A stretch of DNA of 64,000 nucleotides, taken from positions 3,224,001-3,288,000 of the forward strand of contig NZ_CP010979.1 in the NCBI RefSeq assembly GCF_000498395.2, given 5' to 3'. Under the pieces are notes generated by a model that made no database searches, was not told the origin of the DNA, and saw only the letters and a program-made list of their open reading frames with translations. The translations under genes and the position numbers were made by a program. Positions 19,434 to 30,447 of this stretch are shown piece after piece. The stretch's first letter is position 1; the number at the start of each line of letters is the position of its first letter. The DNA comes from Pseudomonas putida S13.1.2. Lineage in GTDB: Bacteria; Pseudomonadota; Gammaproteobacteria; Pseudomonadales; Pseudomonadaceae.

Positions 19434-21104
19434 ATGAGCCTGCAACTGAGCTTTGCCCAGGCCAGCGCCACCGGGCCGCGCGCGGAAAACCAGGACGCCC
19501 TGCGCCTGGTTACCCCGGCGCCAGAGCTGGCCGCCAGCAAGGGCTACCTGTTCGCCCTCGCCGACGGCGTCAGCCAATGCGCCGATGGTGGCCTGGCGGC
19601 ACGGGCCAGCTTGCAGGCGCTGGCCCTGGACTACTACGCCACCCCTGCCACCTGGAGCGTGGCCCAGGCCCTCGACCGGCTGCTGCTGGCACAGAACCGC
19701 TGGCTGCGCGCTCAAGGCAGCGGCCAGCCATTGTTGACCACCCTCAGCGCACTGGTGCTGCGGGGCCGGCGCTTCACCCTGGCGCATGTCGGCGACTGCC
19801 GTGTGTACCGCTGGCACGCCGGGCACCTGCAGTGCCTGAGCGAAGACCATGTGTGGGACCAGCCTGGCATGCAGCATGTGCTGAAACGCGCGCTGGGCCT
19901 GGACCAGCACCTGCTGGTGGATTACCTGGAGGGCGAGCTGCAGGCAGGTGAGTGCTTTCTGCTACTCAGCGACGGAGTCTGGGCCAGCCTGGGCGACCAG
20001 CACATCCAGGCGGTGCTGCGTGAACAGCCCGACCTGCAATTGGCCGTCGACACGCTGGTTGCCAGCGCGCACCTCAATGGCAGCCAGGACAACGCCAGCG
20101 CCTTGCTGGTGCAGGTGGAGCAACTGGGCACGGCCAACCTCGGTGACACCCTGGCACAGCTGCAGCAATGGCCGTTACCCGGCCCACTGCGCGAAGGCCA
20201 GGTGATCGATGGCTGGCTTACCGAACAGCTGCTGTCGCACAGCCGCCAGTCGCTGCTGTACCGGATGCGCGACGGCCAAGGTCAAGCCTGGCTGCTCAAG
20301 ACCCTGCCTGGCGCACGCGAGCAGGAGCCGAAGGCGGCGCAAGGGCTGTTGCTGGAAGAATGGTTCCTGCGCCGGGTCGCTGGCCGACATTTCCCCGAGC
20401 TGCATGCAGCCAGCCAGCGCCAACACCTGTACTACGTGATGCGCGAATACCCCGGCCAGACCCTTGCAACGCTGCTGGCCGAACACGGCCCGCTGCCCTT
20501 GCCACAGTGGCTGGAAATGGCCCGGCAACTGCTGCAGGCGGTCGGTGTGTTGCACCGGCGCAACCTGCTGCACCGCGATATCAAAGCGGACAACCTGCAC
20601 CTGGGCAATGATGGCCAGCTGCGCCTGCTGGATTTCGGCCTGGCCTACTGCCCAGGCCTGTCCGAAGACCCGCTGCACGACGTGCCCGGCACACCCTCGT
20701 ACATTGCCCCGGAAGCGTTCGATGGCCAGCCGCCCAGCCCGCGCCAAGACCTGTATGCCGTGGGCGTGACGCTGTACCACCTGCTGACCGGGCACTACCC
20801 GTATGGCGAGGTGGAAGCCTTCCAGCGCCCGCGCTTCGCCCAGCCAGTCAACGCCGCACGCTACCGCCCCGACCTGCCGGAATGGCTGCAGCACAACCTG
20901 CAGCAGGCGGTGGCCGCCGACCCGGCGCAACGCTTCGAAACGGCCGAACACTGGTTGCTGCTGCTTGAACGCGGCGACCGCCAGGAGCTGCCCAGCCGGC
21001 CACGGCCACTGCTGGAGCGCGAGCCGCTGAAGGTATGGCGCACGCTGGCCCTGCTGTCTTTGCTGTTCAACCTGATTTTGCTACTCAGCCTGCTAAAAGG
21101 CTGA
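19434..21104 (+). CDS. PP2C phosphatase-Ser/Thr kinase fusion, tail anchored
   Basis: This 556-residue bifunctional protein has an N-terminal PP2C-type phosphatase (about 1-240: RAENQDALRL, FALADGVSQ, HVGDCRVYR, LLLSDGVW, GSQDNASALLV supply the metal-binding aspartates) and a C-terminal protein kinase (about 255-520). The kinase has K289 (AWLLKTLP), the catalytic loop HRDIKADN (D382), DFG at 400-402 and a GTPSYIAPEAFDG activation segment. The usual glycine-rich loop is replaced by SHSRQSLLYRM. The last 20 residues are a membrane span. It sits between nasA and cobA; P. aeruginosa has the homologue in the same place. Its substrate is unknown; control of nitrate uptake is inference from position. 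Confidence 0.88.
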   Translation: MSLQLSFAQASATGPRAENQDALRLVTPAPELAASKGYLFALADGVSQCADGGLAARASLQALALDYYATPATWSVAQALDRLLLAQNRWLRAQGSGQPLLTTLSALVLRGRRFTLAHVGDCRVYRWHAGHLQCLSEDHVWDQPGMQHVLKRALGLDQHLLVDYLEGELQAGECFLLLSDGVWASLGDQHIQAVLREQPDLQLAVDTLVASAHLNGSQDNASALLVQVEQLGTANLGDTLAQLQQWPLPGPLREGQVIDGWLTEQLLSHSRQSLLYRMRDGQGQAWLLKTLPGAREQEPKAAQGLLLEEWFLRRVAGRHFPELHAASQRQHLYYVMREYPGQTLATLLAEHGPLPLPQWLEMARQLLQAVGVLHRRNLLHRDIKADNLHLGNDGQLRLLDFGLAYCPGLSEDPLHDVPGTPSYIAPEAFDGQPPSPRQDLYAVGVTLYHLLTGHYPYGEVEAFQRPRFAQPVNAARYRPDLPEWLQHNLQQAVAADPAQRFETAEHWLLLLERGDRQELPSRPRPLLEREPLKVWRTLALLSLLFNLILLLSLLKG

Positions 21105-21131
21105 GTGCACCCTGCCGATGAGGAATACCCG

Positions 21132-21872
21132 ATGAATGCAAAAGTCTGGCTGGTGGGTGCTGGCCCTGGTGACCCTGAACTGCTCACCCTCAAGGCCGTG
21201 CGTGCCCTGCAGCAAGCCGCCGTGGTGATGATCGACGACTTGGTCAACCCGGCAGTACTGGAGCATTGCCCCCAGGCCCGGGTGATTGCCGTGGGCAAGC
21301 GCGGCGGCTGCCGCTCCACACCACAGGCGTTCATCCAGCGCCTGATGTTGCGCCATGCTCGACAAGGGCGTTGCGTGGTACGGCTCAAGGGCGGTGACCC
21401 GTGCATTTTTGGTCGCGGAGGTGAGGAGGCGCTATGGCTGCAGGGGCATGGCATCGAGGTGGAGCTGGTCAACGGCATCACGGCGGGCCTGGCAGGCGCC
21501 ACGCAATGCGGCATTTCGCTGACTTCACGCGGTGTCAGCCGCGGGGTGACGCTGGTGACAGCGCACACCCAGGACGACAGCGAGCTGAACTGGACGGCTC
21601 TGGCACAGGGCGGGACGACGCTGGTGGTGTACATGGGGGTGGCGCGGCTGGAGCAGGTACGCCAGGGCTTGCTGGCGGGGGGCATGGCACCGGGCATGCC
21701 GGTGGCGATGATCGAGAATGCCTCGATGCCGCAACAGCGGGAGTGCAGGAGCGACGTATCGGGGATGGTTGAAGACGCGCAGGCGTTTGGCTTGCGTAGC
21801 CCAGCGGTGCTGGTGATCGGGGAGGTGGTTGGGCAGCAGATGGCTCAGGACCTGGTAGCAGTCGCCGGGTGA
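21132..21872 (+). CDS. cobA: Uroporphyrinogen-III C-methyltransferase
   Basis: This 246-residue SAM-dependent enzyme makes precorrin-2, the precursor of siroheme (and cobalamin). Signatures: VGAGPGDPELLTLKA, the DD in VVMIDDLV, CVVRLKGGDPCIFGRGGEE and GVTLVTAHTQDD. The start is the ATG at 21132 (GATGAGGAATACCC upstream). In this locus its likely job is siroheme for assimilatory nitrite reductase, but the nitrite and nitrate reductase genes that precede cobA in P. aeruginosa are missing here. It is followed by a REP doublet and converges on oprF. Confidence 0.93.
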   Translation: MNAKVWLVGAGPGDPELLTLKAVRALQQAAVVMIDDLVNPAVLEHCPQARVIAVGKRGGCRSTPQAFIQRLMLRHARQGRCVVRLKGGDPCIFGRGGEEALWLQGHGIEVELVNGITAGLAGATQCGISLTSRGVSRGVTLVTAHTQDDSELNWTALAQGGTTLVVYMGVARLEQVRQGLLAGGMAPGMPVAMIENASMPQQRECRSDVSGMVEDAQAFGLRSPAVLVIGEVVGQQMAQDLVAVAG

Positions 21873-21887
21873 TTCACTGCCTGGTAC

Positions 21888-21982
21888 GGCCTCTTCGCGG
21901 GTGAACCCGCTCCCACAGGTACTGCAGTGCTGCTGAAGCGGGTGGAGCCCCTGTGGGAGAGGGTTTACCCGCGAAAAGGCCG
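21888..21982. repeat. REP doublet between cobA and oprF
   Basis: GGCCTCTTCGCGGGTGAACC... (21888-21918) and its near complement (21951-21982) form an inverted pair between two convergent genes. Confidence 0.9.
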
Positions 21983-22010
21983 GCACACGCGACACAAAAA
22001 ACAGGCAAAG

Positions 22011-22036
22011 AAAAACCCGGCCGAGGCCGGGTTTTT
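22011..22036. terminator. Bidirectional terminator of oprF/cobA
   Basis: AAAAACCCGGCC-GA-GGCCGGGTTTTT is a perfect palindrome with T runs on both strands, 18 nt past the oprF stop. It should end oprF transcripts and also those coming from cobA. Confidence 0.93.
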
Positions 22037-22054
22037 CATGAAACATCAGGCCAA

Positions 22055-23089
22055 TTACTTGGACTGAGCTTCTACCTGAGCTTCAACGCGACGGTTGACA
22101 GCACGGCCTTCTTCGGTGGCGTTGTCAGCAACCGGACGGGTTTCGCCGTAGCCTACCGAGTCAACACGGGTAGATTCTACGCCGTACTGCTGGGTCAGGA
22201 CTTGCTTGACAGCGTTGGCACGACGCTCGGACAGCTTCTGGTTGTAAGCGTCTGGACCCACGGAGTCAGTGTGACCTTCAACCACGGTGGTGGTTTGTGG
22301 GTACTGCTTCATGAAGTCAGCCAGGTTCTTGATGTCGCCGTAGCTGTTTGGCTTGACGACCGACTTGTCGAAGTCGAACTTGACGTCCAGCTCAACACGA
22401 ACGACTTCGGCAACAGCCGGGCAGCCGTCGGCGTCAACGGTAACGTTGGCCGGGGTGTCTGGGCACTTGTCGACGTTGTCGCAAACGCCGTCGTTGTCGG
22501 AGTCGGAGCAGACTTCAGCAACTGGAGCCGGAGCGACTTCGGCTTGCTTCGGGCTACCGCCGAAGTTCAGGCCAACACCAACGCTTGGGGCCCACTCGGT
22601 GTCGCCCTGGTCGATGTTGTACTGAGCTTCTACGCCGGCACGGGCATAGAACATGTCGGTGATGTACCACTTGGCGCCAGCGCCAACGTTGGCGAAGGTG
22701 GAGTGGTCACGACCGCCACGGCCGGTCTGGCCCAGCGACTGGTGCGAGAAACCAGCGGAAACGTACGGACGGATGGCGTCATACGGGTTGTTGAAGTGGT
22801 AAACGGCGTCCAGGGCGGTGTTCGAGCCCTTGATGTTCTTGCCGTCTTCGCCACGAGCGTTGTGAACTTCGTCGTAACCCAGGCGCAGTTCAACGTCGTC
22901 GGTCAGGAAGTAACCGATCGAGCCGCCGAACAGGTTGCCGTCGTTCTTGAAGTCACGCTGGCTGTCGAAGAACTCTTTCTTGTAGAAGCCTTCGACTTCC
23001 ACAGCGCCTGTGCCTTGTGCCATAGCGCCAATCGAGGTAGCGGCTACGAGCGAACCAATGGCCAAGCCCAAGGTGTTTTTCAATTTCAT
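22055..23089 (-). CDS. oprF: Major outer-membrane porin OprF
   Basis: This 344-residue porin has a signal peptide (1-24, cut after AMA), an N-terminal eight-strand beta-barrel (about 25-185), a linker with a thrombospondin-3-like calcium motif and four cysteines (CSDSDNDGVCDNVDKCPDTP), and a C-terminal OmpA-like peptidoglycan-binding domain (about 220-344; TVVEGHTDSVG, LSERRANAVKQVL). It holds the outer membrane to the wall and forms pores. The sigma factor gene sigX lies directly upstream and is the known activator of oprF in Pseudomonas; the 111-bp gap holds the promoters. Codon use is strongly biased, as for a highly expressed gene. Confidence 0.97.
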   Translation of the reverse strand: MKLKNTLGLAIGSLVAATSIGAMAQGTGAVEVEGFYKKEFFDSQRDFKNDGNLFGGSIGYFLTDDVELRLGYDEVHNARGEDGKNIKGSNTALDAVYHFNNPYDAIRPYVSAGFSHQSLGQTGRGGRDHSTFANVGAGAKWYITDMFYARAGVEAQYNIDQGDTEWAPSVGVGLNFGGSPKQAEVAPAPVAEVCSDSDNDGVCDNVDKCPDTPANVTVDADGCPAVAEVVRVELDVKFDFDKSVVKPNSYGDIKNLADFMKQYPQTTTVVEGHTDSVGPDAYNQKLSERRANAVKQVLTQQYGVESTRVDSVGYGETRPVADNATEEGRAVNRRVEAQVEAQSK

Positions 23090-23200
23090 CCGTTAAATCC
23101 CCATCTGGTGATAGTTAAGCAGTCCCACCACAAACAAGGGGGACAACTCGACGGCAAGTCTAGCAGAACTCGCCGGTTCGTTAGAGATATTTGCACGCCA

Positions 23201-23791
23201 CTAAGTTTCATCAAGGCCGGCAAATTTCTCACGAAGCTTGTCTAGCGCACGTTTGTAACGCATTTTCGTCGCGCTCAAGCCCATGTGCATGATGTCTGCA
23301 ATCTCCTGAAATTCCAGCTCTGCAACAAAACGCAGCACCAGAATTTCCCGGTCAATCGGGTTCACATGCACCAGCCACTTGTCCAGCCCGCCTTTTTCTT
23401 CCGGCTTCGGGGCCTTGTCTTCGGACGCCTCTTCGATAGGGTCCAGACTCAAGGCATCCATCAACCGGCGTTTACGGCGCTCCTTGCGGTACTGGGTAAT
23501 GCACTCGTTGTAGGTGATGCTGTAGAGCCAGGTCTTGAACTTGGATTTACCCTCGAAGTTCTTCAGCCCGTACAGCACCTTGAGCATCACTTCCTGACAG
23601 ACATCGTCCGCGTCACGGTCGTTCCCCAAATAACGCGCACAGACGTTGAACAGGGTCCGCTGGTAGCGCCGCATGAGCTCCTCATAGGCGCGGGTAACGT
23701 GGTACAGCTCCTCATGCGAACGCGCCACCAACTCTTCATCGGTGAGCTCGCGGGGGTCATAACGCATGGGCGGCGAATGAACTTTATTCAA
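23201..23791 (-). CDS. sigX: ECF sigma factor SigX
   Basis: This 196-residue extracytoplasmic-function sigma factor has sigma2 (about 40-108, NVCARYLGNDRDADDVCQEV) and sigma4 (about 135-190, EILVLRFVAELEFQEIADIM) regions almost identical to P. aeruginosa SigX. No anti-sigma factor gene is adjacent, as in other pseudomonads. The start is probably the TTG at 23791, which gives the family's usual length; an ATG at 23767 would shorten it by eight residues and neither has a strong ribosome site. It controls oprF, membrane fluidity and fatty-acid genes in related species. Confidence 0.95.
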   Translation of the reverse strand: MNKVHSPPMRYDPRELTDEELVARSHEELYHVTRAYEELMRRYQRTLFNVCARYLGNDRDADDVCQEVMLKVLYGLKNFEGKSKFKTWLYSITYNECITQYRKERRKRRLMDALSLDPIEEASEDKAPKPEEKGGLDKWLVHVNPIDREILVLRFVAELEFQEIADIMHMGLSATKMRYKRALDKLREKFAGLDET

Positions 23792-23880
23792 AACGGATCT
23801 GGCCGACAGTCAGGTCAATGACGCCGCGCGACCCCGTGGGTCGAATTTCGCGGCGGCATACATTAACAGCTTTTGTGCGG

Positions 23881-24705
23881 TTAGCGGCTATTGACGCGCT
23901 GCTCAAGCAACTCGCGATTGGACAGCGACACCAGTTCGCCATCATCGGTCAGCAGCGTTGTCTTGACCGTGCCAATTTCCTCGATATGCCCTTCGACCTC
24001 TCCAATTCGCACCTGCTGGCCGACCTGGTAGAGCTCGCGCACGTAAATCCCGGCCAGGATCTGCCCGGCAATTTCACGGCTGCCAAGGCCCATGGCCAAG
24101 GCTACAGCCAGACCAACGGTAATCAGCCCGATGACGATCACGTGGTTCAGCAGGTCGGTTTTCACCTCCAGCTGGCTGATGGCGACCGAGATGCTGATGA
24201 TGATCACCAGGCCCTGGGTGATTCGCCCAAGGCCCGCCGAATACTCCAGGCCGATGCCTTCGGCGGCGCCGCGCACCAGGCCGTTGGCCACCTGTGCCAG
24301 CAGCACGCCGACCAGCAATACCAAGGCCGCACCGAATACTTTTGGCAGGTACAGGGCGAGCATGTCGAGGGTGGCCGAAACCCGCTCCAGGCCCAGCGAC
24401 TCAGCGGCCGAGACGAGGAAGATGAGCAGCACGAACCAGTAGACGATCTTGCCGATCAGGGTCGAGATCGGCACCTGGATGCCAACCCGGCCGAGCATCT
24501 TGGTAAGGCCGGTGCCCGCCATCAGGCGGTCCAGGCCAAGCTTGGCCAGCAGCTTGGACAGCAGCGTGTCGAGCAGCTTGGCCACCACGAAACCGAGCAG
24601 CACCACGACCAGCGCGCCGAACAGGTTGGGGATGAAGTTCGCTACCTTGGTCCAAAGGGCGGTCATCGCGGTGACCAGGCTCTGGGTCCAGAGATCGAGT
24701 TCCAT
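23881..24705 (-). CDS. cmpX: MscS-family mechanosensitive channel CmpX
   Basis: This 274-residue inner-membrane protein has five or so membrane spans (about 12-45, 60-100, 105-130, 150-175, 185-215) and an MscS beta-domain at the C-terminus (GLGSREIAGQILAGIYVRELYQVGQ, then VEGHIEEIGTVKTTL). The start is the ATG at 24705, two bases after the crfX stop; a TTG two codons earlier is possible. Loss of CmpX in Pseudomonas activates SigX, so it probably helps sense envelope tension. It lies 89 bp upstream of sigX on the same strand. Confidence 0.93.
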   Translation of the reverse strand: MELDLWTQSLVTAMTALWTKVANFIPNLFGALVVVLLGFVVAKLLDTLLSKLLAKLGLDRLMAGTGLTKMLGRVGIQVPISTLIGKIVYWFVLLIFLVSAAESLGLERVSATLDMLALYLPKVFGAALVLLVGVLLAQVANGLVRGAAEGIGLEYSAGLGRITQGLVIIISISVAISQLEVKTDLLNHVIVIGLITVGLAVALAMGLGSREIAGQILAGIYVRELYQVGQQVRIGEVEGHIEEIGTVKTTLLTDDGELVSLSNRELLEQRVNSR

Positions 24706-24707
24706 AT

Positions 24708-24980
24708 TCAATCGGCCTTATCTGCTTTGCTGCCGGTGGCAGCGTTGCGGGAAGAGTGTCGACGCACCGGCGCGACATGCGCCGAGCCATTATTGACGGC
24801 AATCAGCAGCGCCTGGCACCAGCGGCCAAGCAGGCTGAACAGATCACCCGCGCCAACCTGGCGGTTGGCAGTTTTCAGCACGCGCCCCAGGCAGGCGGCG
24901 TCATCCCGGTCATCCCGGTCATTGCCGGAGGGTGACGCCTTGAGCAGGTCACGCAGGGATTCTTCAAACGGATCGTGCAT
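24708..24980 (-). CDS. crfX: CrfX small cytoplasmic protein
   Basis: This 90-residue protein starts at the ATG at 24980 (MHDPFEESLRDLLKASPS), after GAGGTGCCC. The DPFEESLRDLL start is the recognisable mark of CrfX, found only between cmaX and cmpX in pseudomonads. The middle is acidic and the end basic, and there is no membrane span. Its function is unknown; it is co-transcribed with cmpX (2-nt gap). Confidence 0.85.
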   Translation of the reverse strand: MHDPFEESLRDLLKASPSGNDRDDRDDAACLGRVLKTANRQVGAGDLFSLLGRWCQALLIAVNNGSAHVAPVRRHSSRNAATGSKADKAD

Positions 24981-25067
24981 GGGCACCTCGCGCAGTGTCA
25001 GCAAGAGACGAGATGGCCGGGCAATGGGTCACACATCCCATTGGGACGAATGTTTCAAAATGAACAC

Positions 25068-26063
25068 CTAGACCCATCGCAACCGCCGGAACATCCACCA
25101 CTGCCCCACCGCCAGCCCCAGCACGACGATGCAGGCAAACAGGAAGCCGTAGGGGTTTTCTGCCCCCGGGATACCGCCGACATTGATGCCCAGCAGCCCG
25201 GTAACGAAACTCATGGGCAGGAAGATGCAGGTGATGATGCCAAAGCGGTACATGGTGCGGTTCATCCGCTCGCTACGCCGGCGGTCTTCGCTTTCCAGCA
25301 CCAGCGCGGCACGCTCGCGGGTCAGTTCCAGCTCTTCGAGGTAGCGGATCAGGCTGTTGTTCAGCTCGTTCCAGTAATCGGCATCGGCATCGGCAAACCA
25401 GCTCCACTTGCTGCGCGACAGCTGGGCGTAGATCTCCCGCTGCGGGGCCAGGAAACGCCTCAGGCCGGCAGCACGGCGGCGGATCTGCTGCAGGCTGCCG
25501 TTCTCCGGGGTGTACCGTTCGTCGGCTTCGACCTTTTCTTCTTCCAGGTCGACCAGTTCGGACAGGTCGCTGACCAGGCCCTGGACCTTTTCGGTCAGCA
25601 GCTCGCCCATCAGCAGCAACAGTTCGGAAGCCGACTTCGGCCCCCTGCCCTGCTCCAGCAACTGAAGAATTTCGTCACTGGCGCGCAGCGGCCGCAAGCG
25701 CAGCGATATGACCCGCTGCGCCTGGGCGAAAATGCGCACCGAGACCATGTCTTCGGGCTCTGCGCCCGGGTTGAGGTTGACCCCACGCAAAAACAGCAAC
25801 AGCTGTTCGTCAGCCATGGGCAGCAGGCGCGGCCGAGTGTTTTCTTCCAGCAGCAGCTCGCAGGCGAACTCGCTCAGGCCGCTGTCACGCAGCAGCCAGG
25901 TGCGGGTTTGTGGATGGCTGCGGTCCCAGTGCAGCCACAGGCTCTGCTCCGGTTGCAGCTGCAAGTCGTCCAGTTCGGTACGGGCAATCGAGCGCGCGCC
26001 GCCTTTACCATCGAGCACCAGGGCATGCACCAGCCCCCACTGCGCGTTGTCTTCCTCGAACAT
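25068..26063 (-). CDS. cmaX: CorA/ZntB-family divalent metal transporter (CmaX)
   Basis: This 331-residue inner-membrane protein has a long cytoplasmic alpha/beta and helical funnel (1-270) and two C-terminal spans (about 272-292 and 303-322). The pore signature is GIN (LLGINVGGIPG), typical of ZntB rather than the GMN of CorA, so proton-coupled zinc transport is more likely than magnesium. The start is the ATG at 26063 after GGAGC. In P. aeruginosa the equivalent gene cmaX forms an operon with crfX and cmpX and its loss induces sigX; the order is the same here. Confidence 0.9.
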   Translation of the reverse strand: MFEEDNAQWGLVHALVLDGKGGARSIARTELDDLQLQPEQSLWLHWDRSHPQTRTWLLRDSGLSEFACELLLEENTRPRLLPMADEQLLLFLRGVNLNPGAEPEDMVSVRIFAQAQRVISLRLRPLRASDEILQLLEQGRGPKSASELLLLMGELLTEKVQGLVSDLSELVDLEEEKVEADERYTPENGSLQQIRRRAAGLRRFLAPQREIYAQLSRSKWSWFADADADYWNELNNSLIRYLEELELTRERAALVLESEDRRRSERMNRTMYRFGIITCIFLPMSFVTGLLGINVGGIPGAENPYGFLFACIVVLGLAVGQWWMFRRLRWV

Positions 26064-26090
26064 CAAAGCTCCATCAGCGCGTGCCGCGCA

Positions 26091-26582
26091 TCACTCCGGC
26101 ATTTTCAGCGGGCTTGGCGAGACCAGCACGCCATTGTTGTCGGCATACACATACTCGCCCGGGCGGAAGGTTACCCCGGCAAAGGTCACCACAACGTTGA
26201 GGTCGCCGATACCGCGCTTGTCGGTTTTCATCGGGTGGCTGGCCAGGGCCTGTACGCCGACGTCGGTCTGGATCAATACATCCACGTCACGCACGCAGCC
26301 GTAGATCACCAGGCCTTCCCAACCGTTTTTGGCGGCCTTTTCGGCCAGCATGTCGCCGAGCAGCGCCCGGCGCAGCGAGCCACCACCATCGACCACCAGC
26401 ACCTTGCCCTTGCCGTCGAGCTCTATCTGCTCCTTGACCAGCGAGTTGTCCTCGAAGCACTTGATGGTGACGATCTGACCGCCGAACGAATCACGGCCGC
26501 CAAAATTGCTGAACATCGGTTCCAGTACCTGCACCAGGTCCGGGTAGGCGTCACACAGGTCGGGCGTTACGTAATGCTGCAT
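26091..26582 (-). CDS. rraA: RraA family protein (RNase E inhibitor / HMG aldolase fold)
   Basis: This 163-residue protein matches RraA along its full length: [46 protein letters not shown] split over a phosphate-binding-like loop, [11 protein letters not shown] and [16 protein letters not shown]. In E. coli RraA binds and inhibits RNase E; related proteins are 4-hydroxy-4-methyl-2-oxoglutarate aldolases, and the metal-site D in RDVD is present, so the second role is not excluded. AGGAG precedes the ATG. It lies 27 nt upstream of cmaX and may be co-transcribed with it. Confidence 0.9.
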   Translation of the reverse strand: MQHYVTPDLCDAYPDLVQVLEPMFSNFGGRDSFGGQIVTIKCFEDNSLVKEQIELDGKGKVLVVDGGGSLRRALLGDMLAEKAAKNGWEGLVIYGCVRDVDVLIQTDVGVQALASHPMKTDKRGIGDLNVVVTFAGVTFRPGEYVYADNNGVLVSPSPLKMPE

Positions 26583-26682
26583 GGGAGGCTCCTGTCAGTC
26601 ACAACGAAAGCGGGTATCGGCCAAGGCTACACCTAGGAGGCTGTCGCAGTCACCAAGGACCAAACGGTCATCTTTAGCCTGG

Positions 26683-26783
26683 GCGAGCCTCTTCGCGGGT
26701 GAACCCGCTCCCACAGGGATATCACAAGACTTCAGTGCTGTGAAATCCCTGTGGGAGCGGGTTCACCCGCGAAGAGGCTCGCA
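26683..26783. repeat. REP doublet between rraA and hydrolase gene
   Basis: GCGAGCCTCTTCGCGGGTGA... (26683-26720) and its nearly perfect complement (26746-26783) flank a 25-bp centre that itself pairs in part (CACAAGACTTCAGTGCTGTG). Confidence 0.92.
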
Positions 26784-26797
26784 CAGCTAATGCAGGG

Positions 26798-27790
26798 TCA
26801 ACTGGCTGGCAAAGGCTCTACAGCCACAGTGGACTCATGCACCGGCAACAGCGGGTTGCGCAACCAGCGCTCCACCAGCGGCCACACCTGCACCTGCGCA
26901 GCCTTGCTCACCAGCATGTCGACATGCCCGAAGGCATCGAAGCCTTCTTCACGCCCCAGCCGCAGGAACTGCTTGCGCTCACCCCCCAGTTGCTCGAACA
27001 GCTTGCGGCAGGCCCATACCGGGTCCTGGAAGTCCCCCGCGCCAGCCACCGCCAGCAGCGGCACATCCACCTCTGCCAGCCCCGCCCACCAGTCGCTCTG
27101 CTTGTCGCCAAAGCGCCCGAACAGGCCGTGCCAGCGCATGCTCTCCAGCGCCAGGCCGATCGGCTCATCCTCTGGCCCACGCTTGAAGCGCGGCCCGGAT
27201 ATCTGCCCCCAGCGCTTGAGCAGCAGCTTCGCGCCCCAGGCCAGCGGTGGCACTTTCAACGGCCAATAGACGCGGCTGATCTGGGTGCCGAACAGTGCCA
27301 CGCTGGCCACCTGCTCGGCAGCCAGAAAACCACCGCCCAAGGCTGCCGCCAGGGTAGTGCCGCCGAGGGAGTGGCCAACCCAGTGCGGCGCATGGCCCGA
27401 CTGCTCGCGCACGAACGCGGCAATCAGCGGCAGGTCATCACGGGCATAGGCGGCAACGGTGTTGTGCTGCCAGGCGCGGTTACGCGGCGACAGGCCGTGG
27501 CCGCGCATTTCCGGGATCCACACATCGAAACCGGCACGGGCCAGATAGGCGCCCAGGCCAACCCCTTTGGGCGAATACCAGAAACGCCGATTGGAAAAAC
27601 TGCCGTGCAGGAGAATGACCGGCACACCCAAGGGCTGCCCCTGGTCGGCAATGCCCAGACGGGTGAGGGCAAGCTCGACGCTAGGGTCAGGGCTGTTGCC
27701 AGCCTTGATCCGGTACACGTCTTCGCTGAGGTCGCCGCGCCGCTCGGCACTGAGCAGGGCCACGGGAAATAGAGTGCTGCTGCTTTGCAT
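26798..27790 (-). CDS. Alpha/beta-fold hydrolase
   Basis: This 330-residue enzyme has the oxyanion motif HGSFSNRRFW, the nucleophile elbow GHSLGG, a later acid (AGAGDFQDP) and the catalytic histidine in FGHVDML, so a complete hydrolase triad. The start is taken as the ATG at 27790 (MQSSSTLFPVALLSAERRGD); its ribosome site is poor. The substrate is unknown, probably an ester or a lipid. A homologue occupies the same position beside ppsA in P. aeruginosa. The ppsA terminator separates it from the upstream gene. Confidence 0.85.
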   Translation of the reverse strand: MQSSSTLFPVALLSAERRGDLSEDVYRIKAGNSPDPSVELALTRLGIADQGQPLGVPVILLHGSFSNRRFWYSPKGVGLGAYLARAGFDVWIPEMRGHGLSPRNRAWQHNTVAAYARDDLPLIAAFVREQSGHAPHWVGHSLGGTTLAAALGGGFLAAEQVASVALFGTQISRVYWPLKVPPLAWGAKLLLKRWGQISGPRFKRGPEDEPIGLALESMRWHGLFGRFGDKQSDWWAGLAEVDVPLLAVAGAGDFQDPVWACRKLFEQLGGERKQFLRLGREEGFDAFGHVDMLVSKAAQVQVWPLVERWLRNPLLPVHESTVAVEPLPAS

Positions 27791-27844
27791 AAGGTTGCTT
27801 GGTGCACAAAAAAGGGCGGGAACCATTACTGGAACACGCCCTGG

Positions 27845-27882
27845 AAAAAACCAGGCGGGGGTACGCCAGACGTCCCCCCGCG
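27845..27882 (-). terminator. Intrinsic terminator of ppsA
   Basis: Read on the minus strand, GCGGGGGG pairs with CCCCCGC around a 12-base loop and is followed by CTGG and six T. It lies 11 nt past the ppsA stop. Confidence 0.8.
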
Positions 27883-27892
27883 TTTTACTGCG

Positions 27893-30268
<2,376 letters not shown>

Positions 30269-30447
30269 GGTGATCTCTCCACTAACTGTGTTGGAAAAGC
30301 TCAAAAAGGCGCCCGCCTGTCTTCGGTGACTTGGCCGGGCGTTTGTGGCCTGTACCTGGAAAATAAGTGAGAATGCCGACAGCCGCATTCGGCAAACCGA
30401 ACTTATCATATCCAAGAAACGTCATCAGCTTAAGGCCTAGATCGCAA

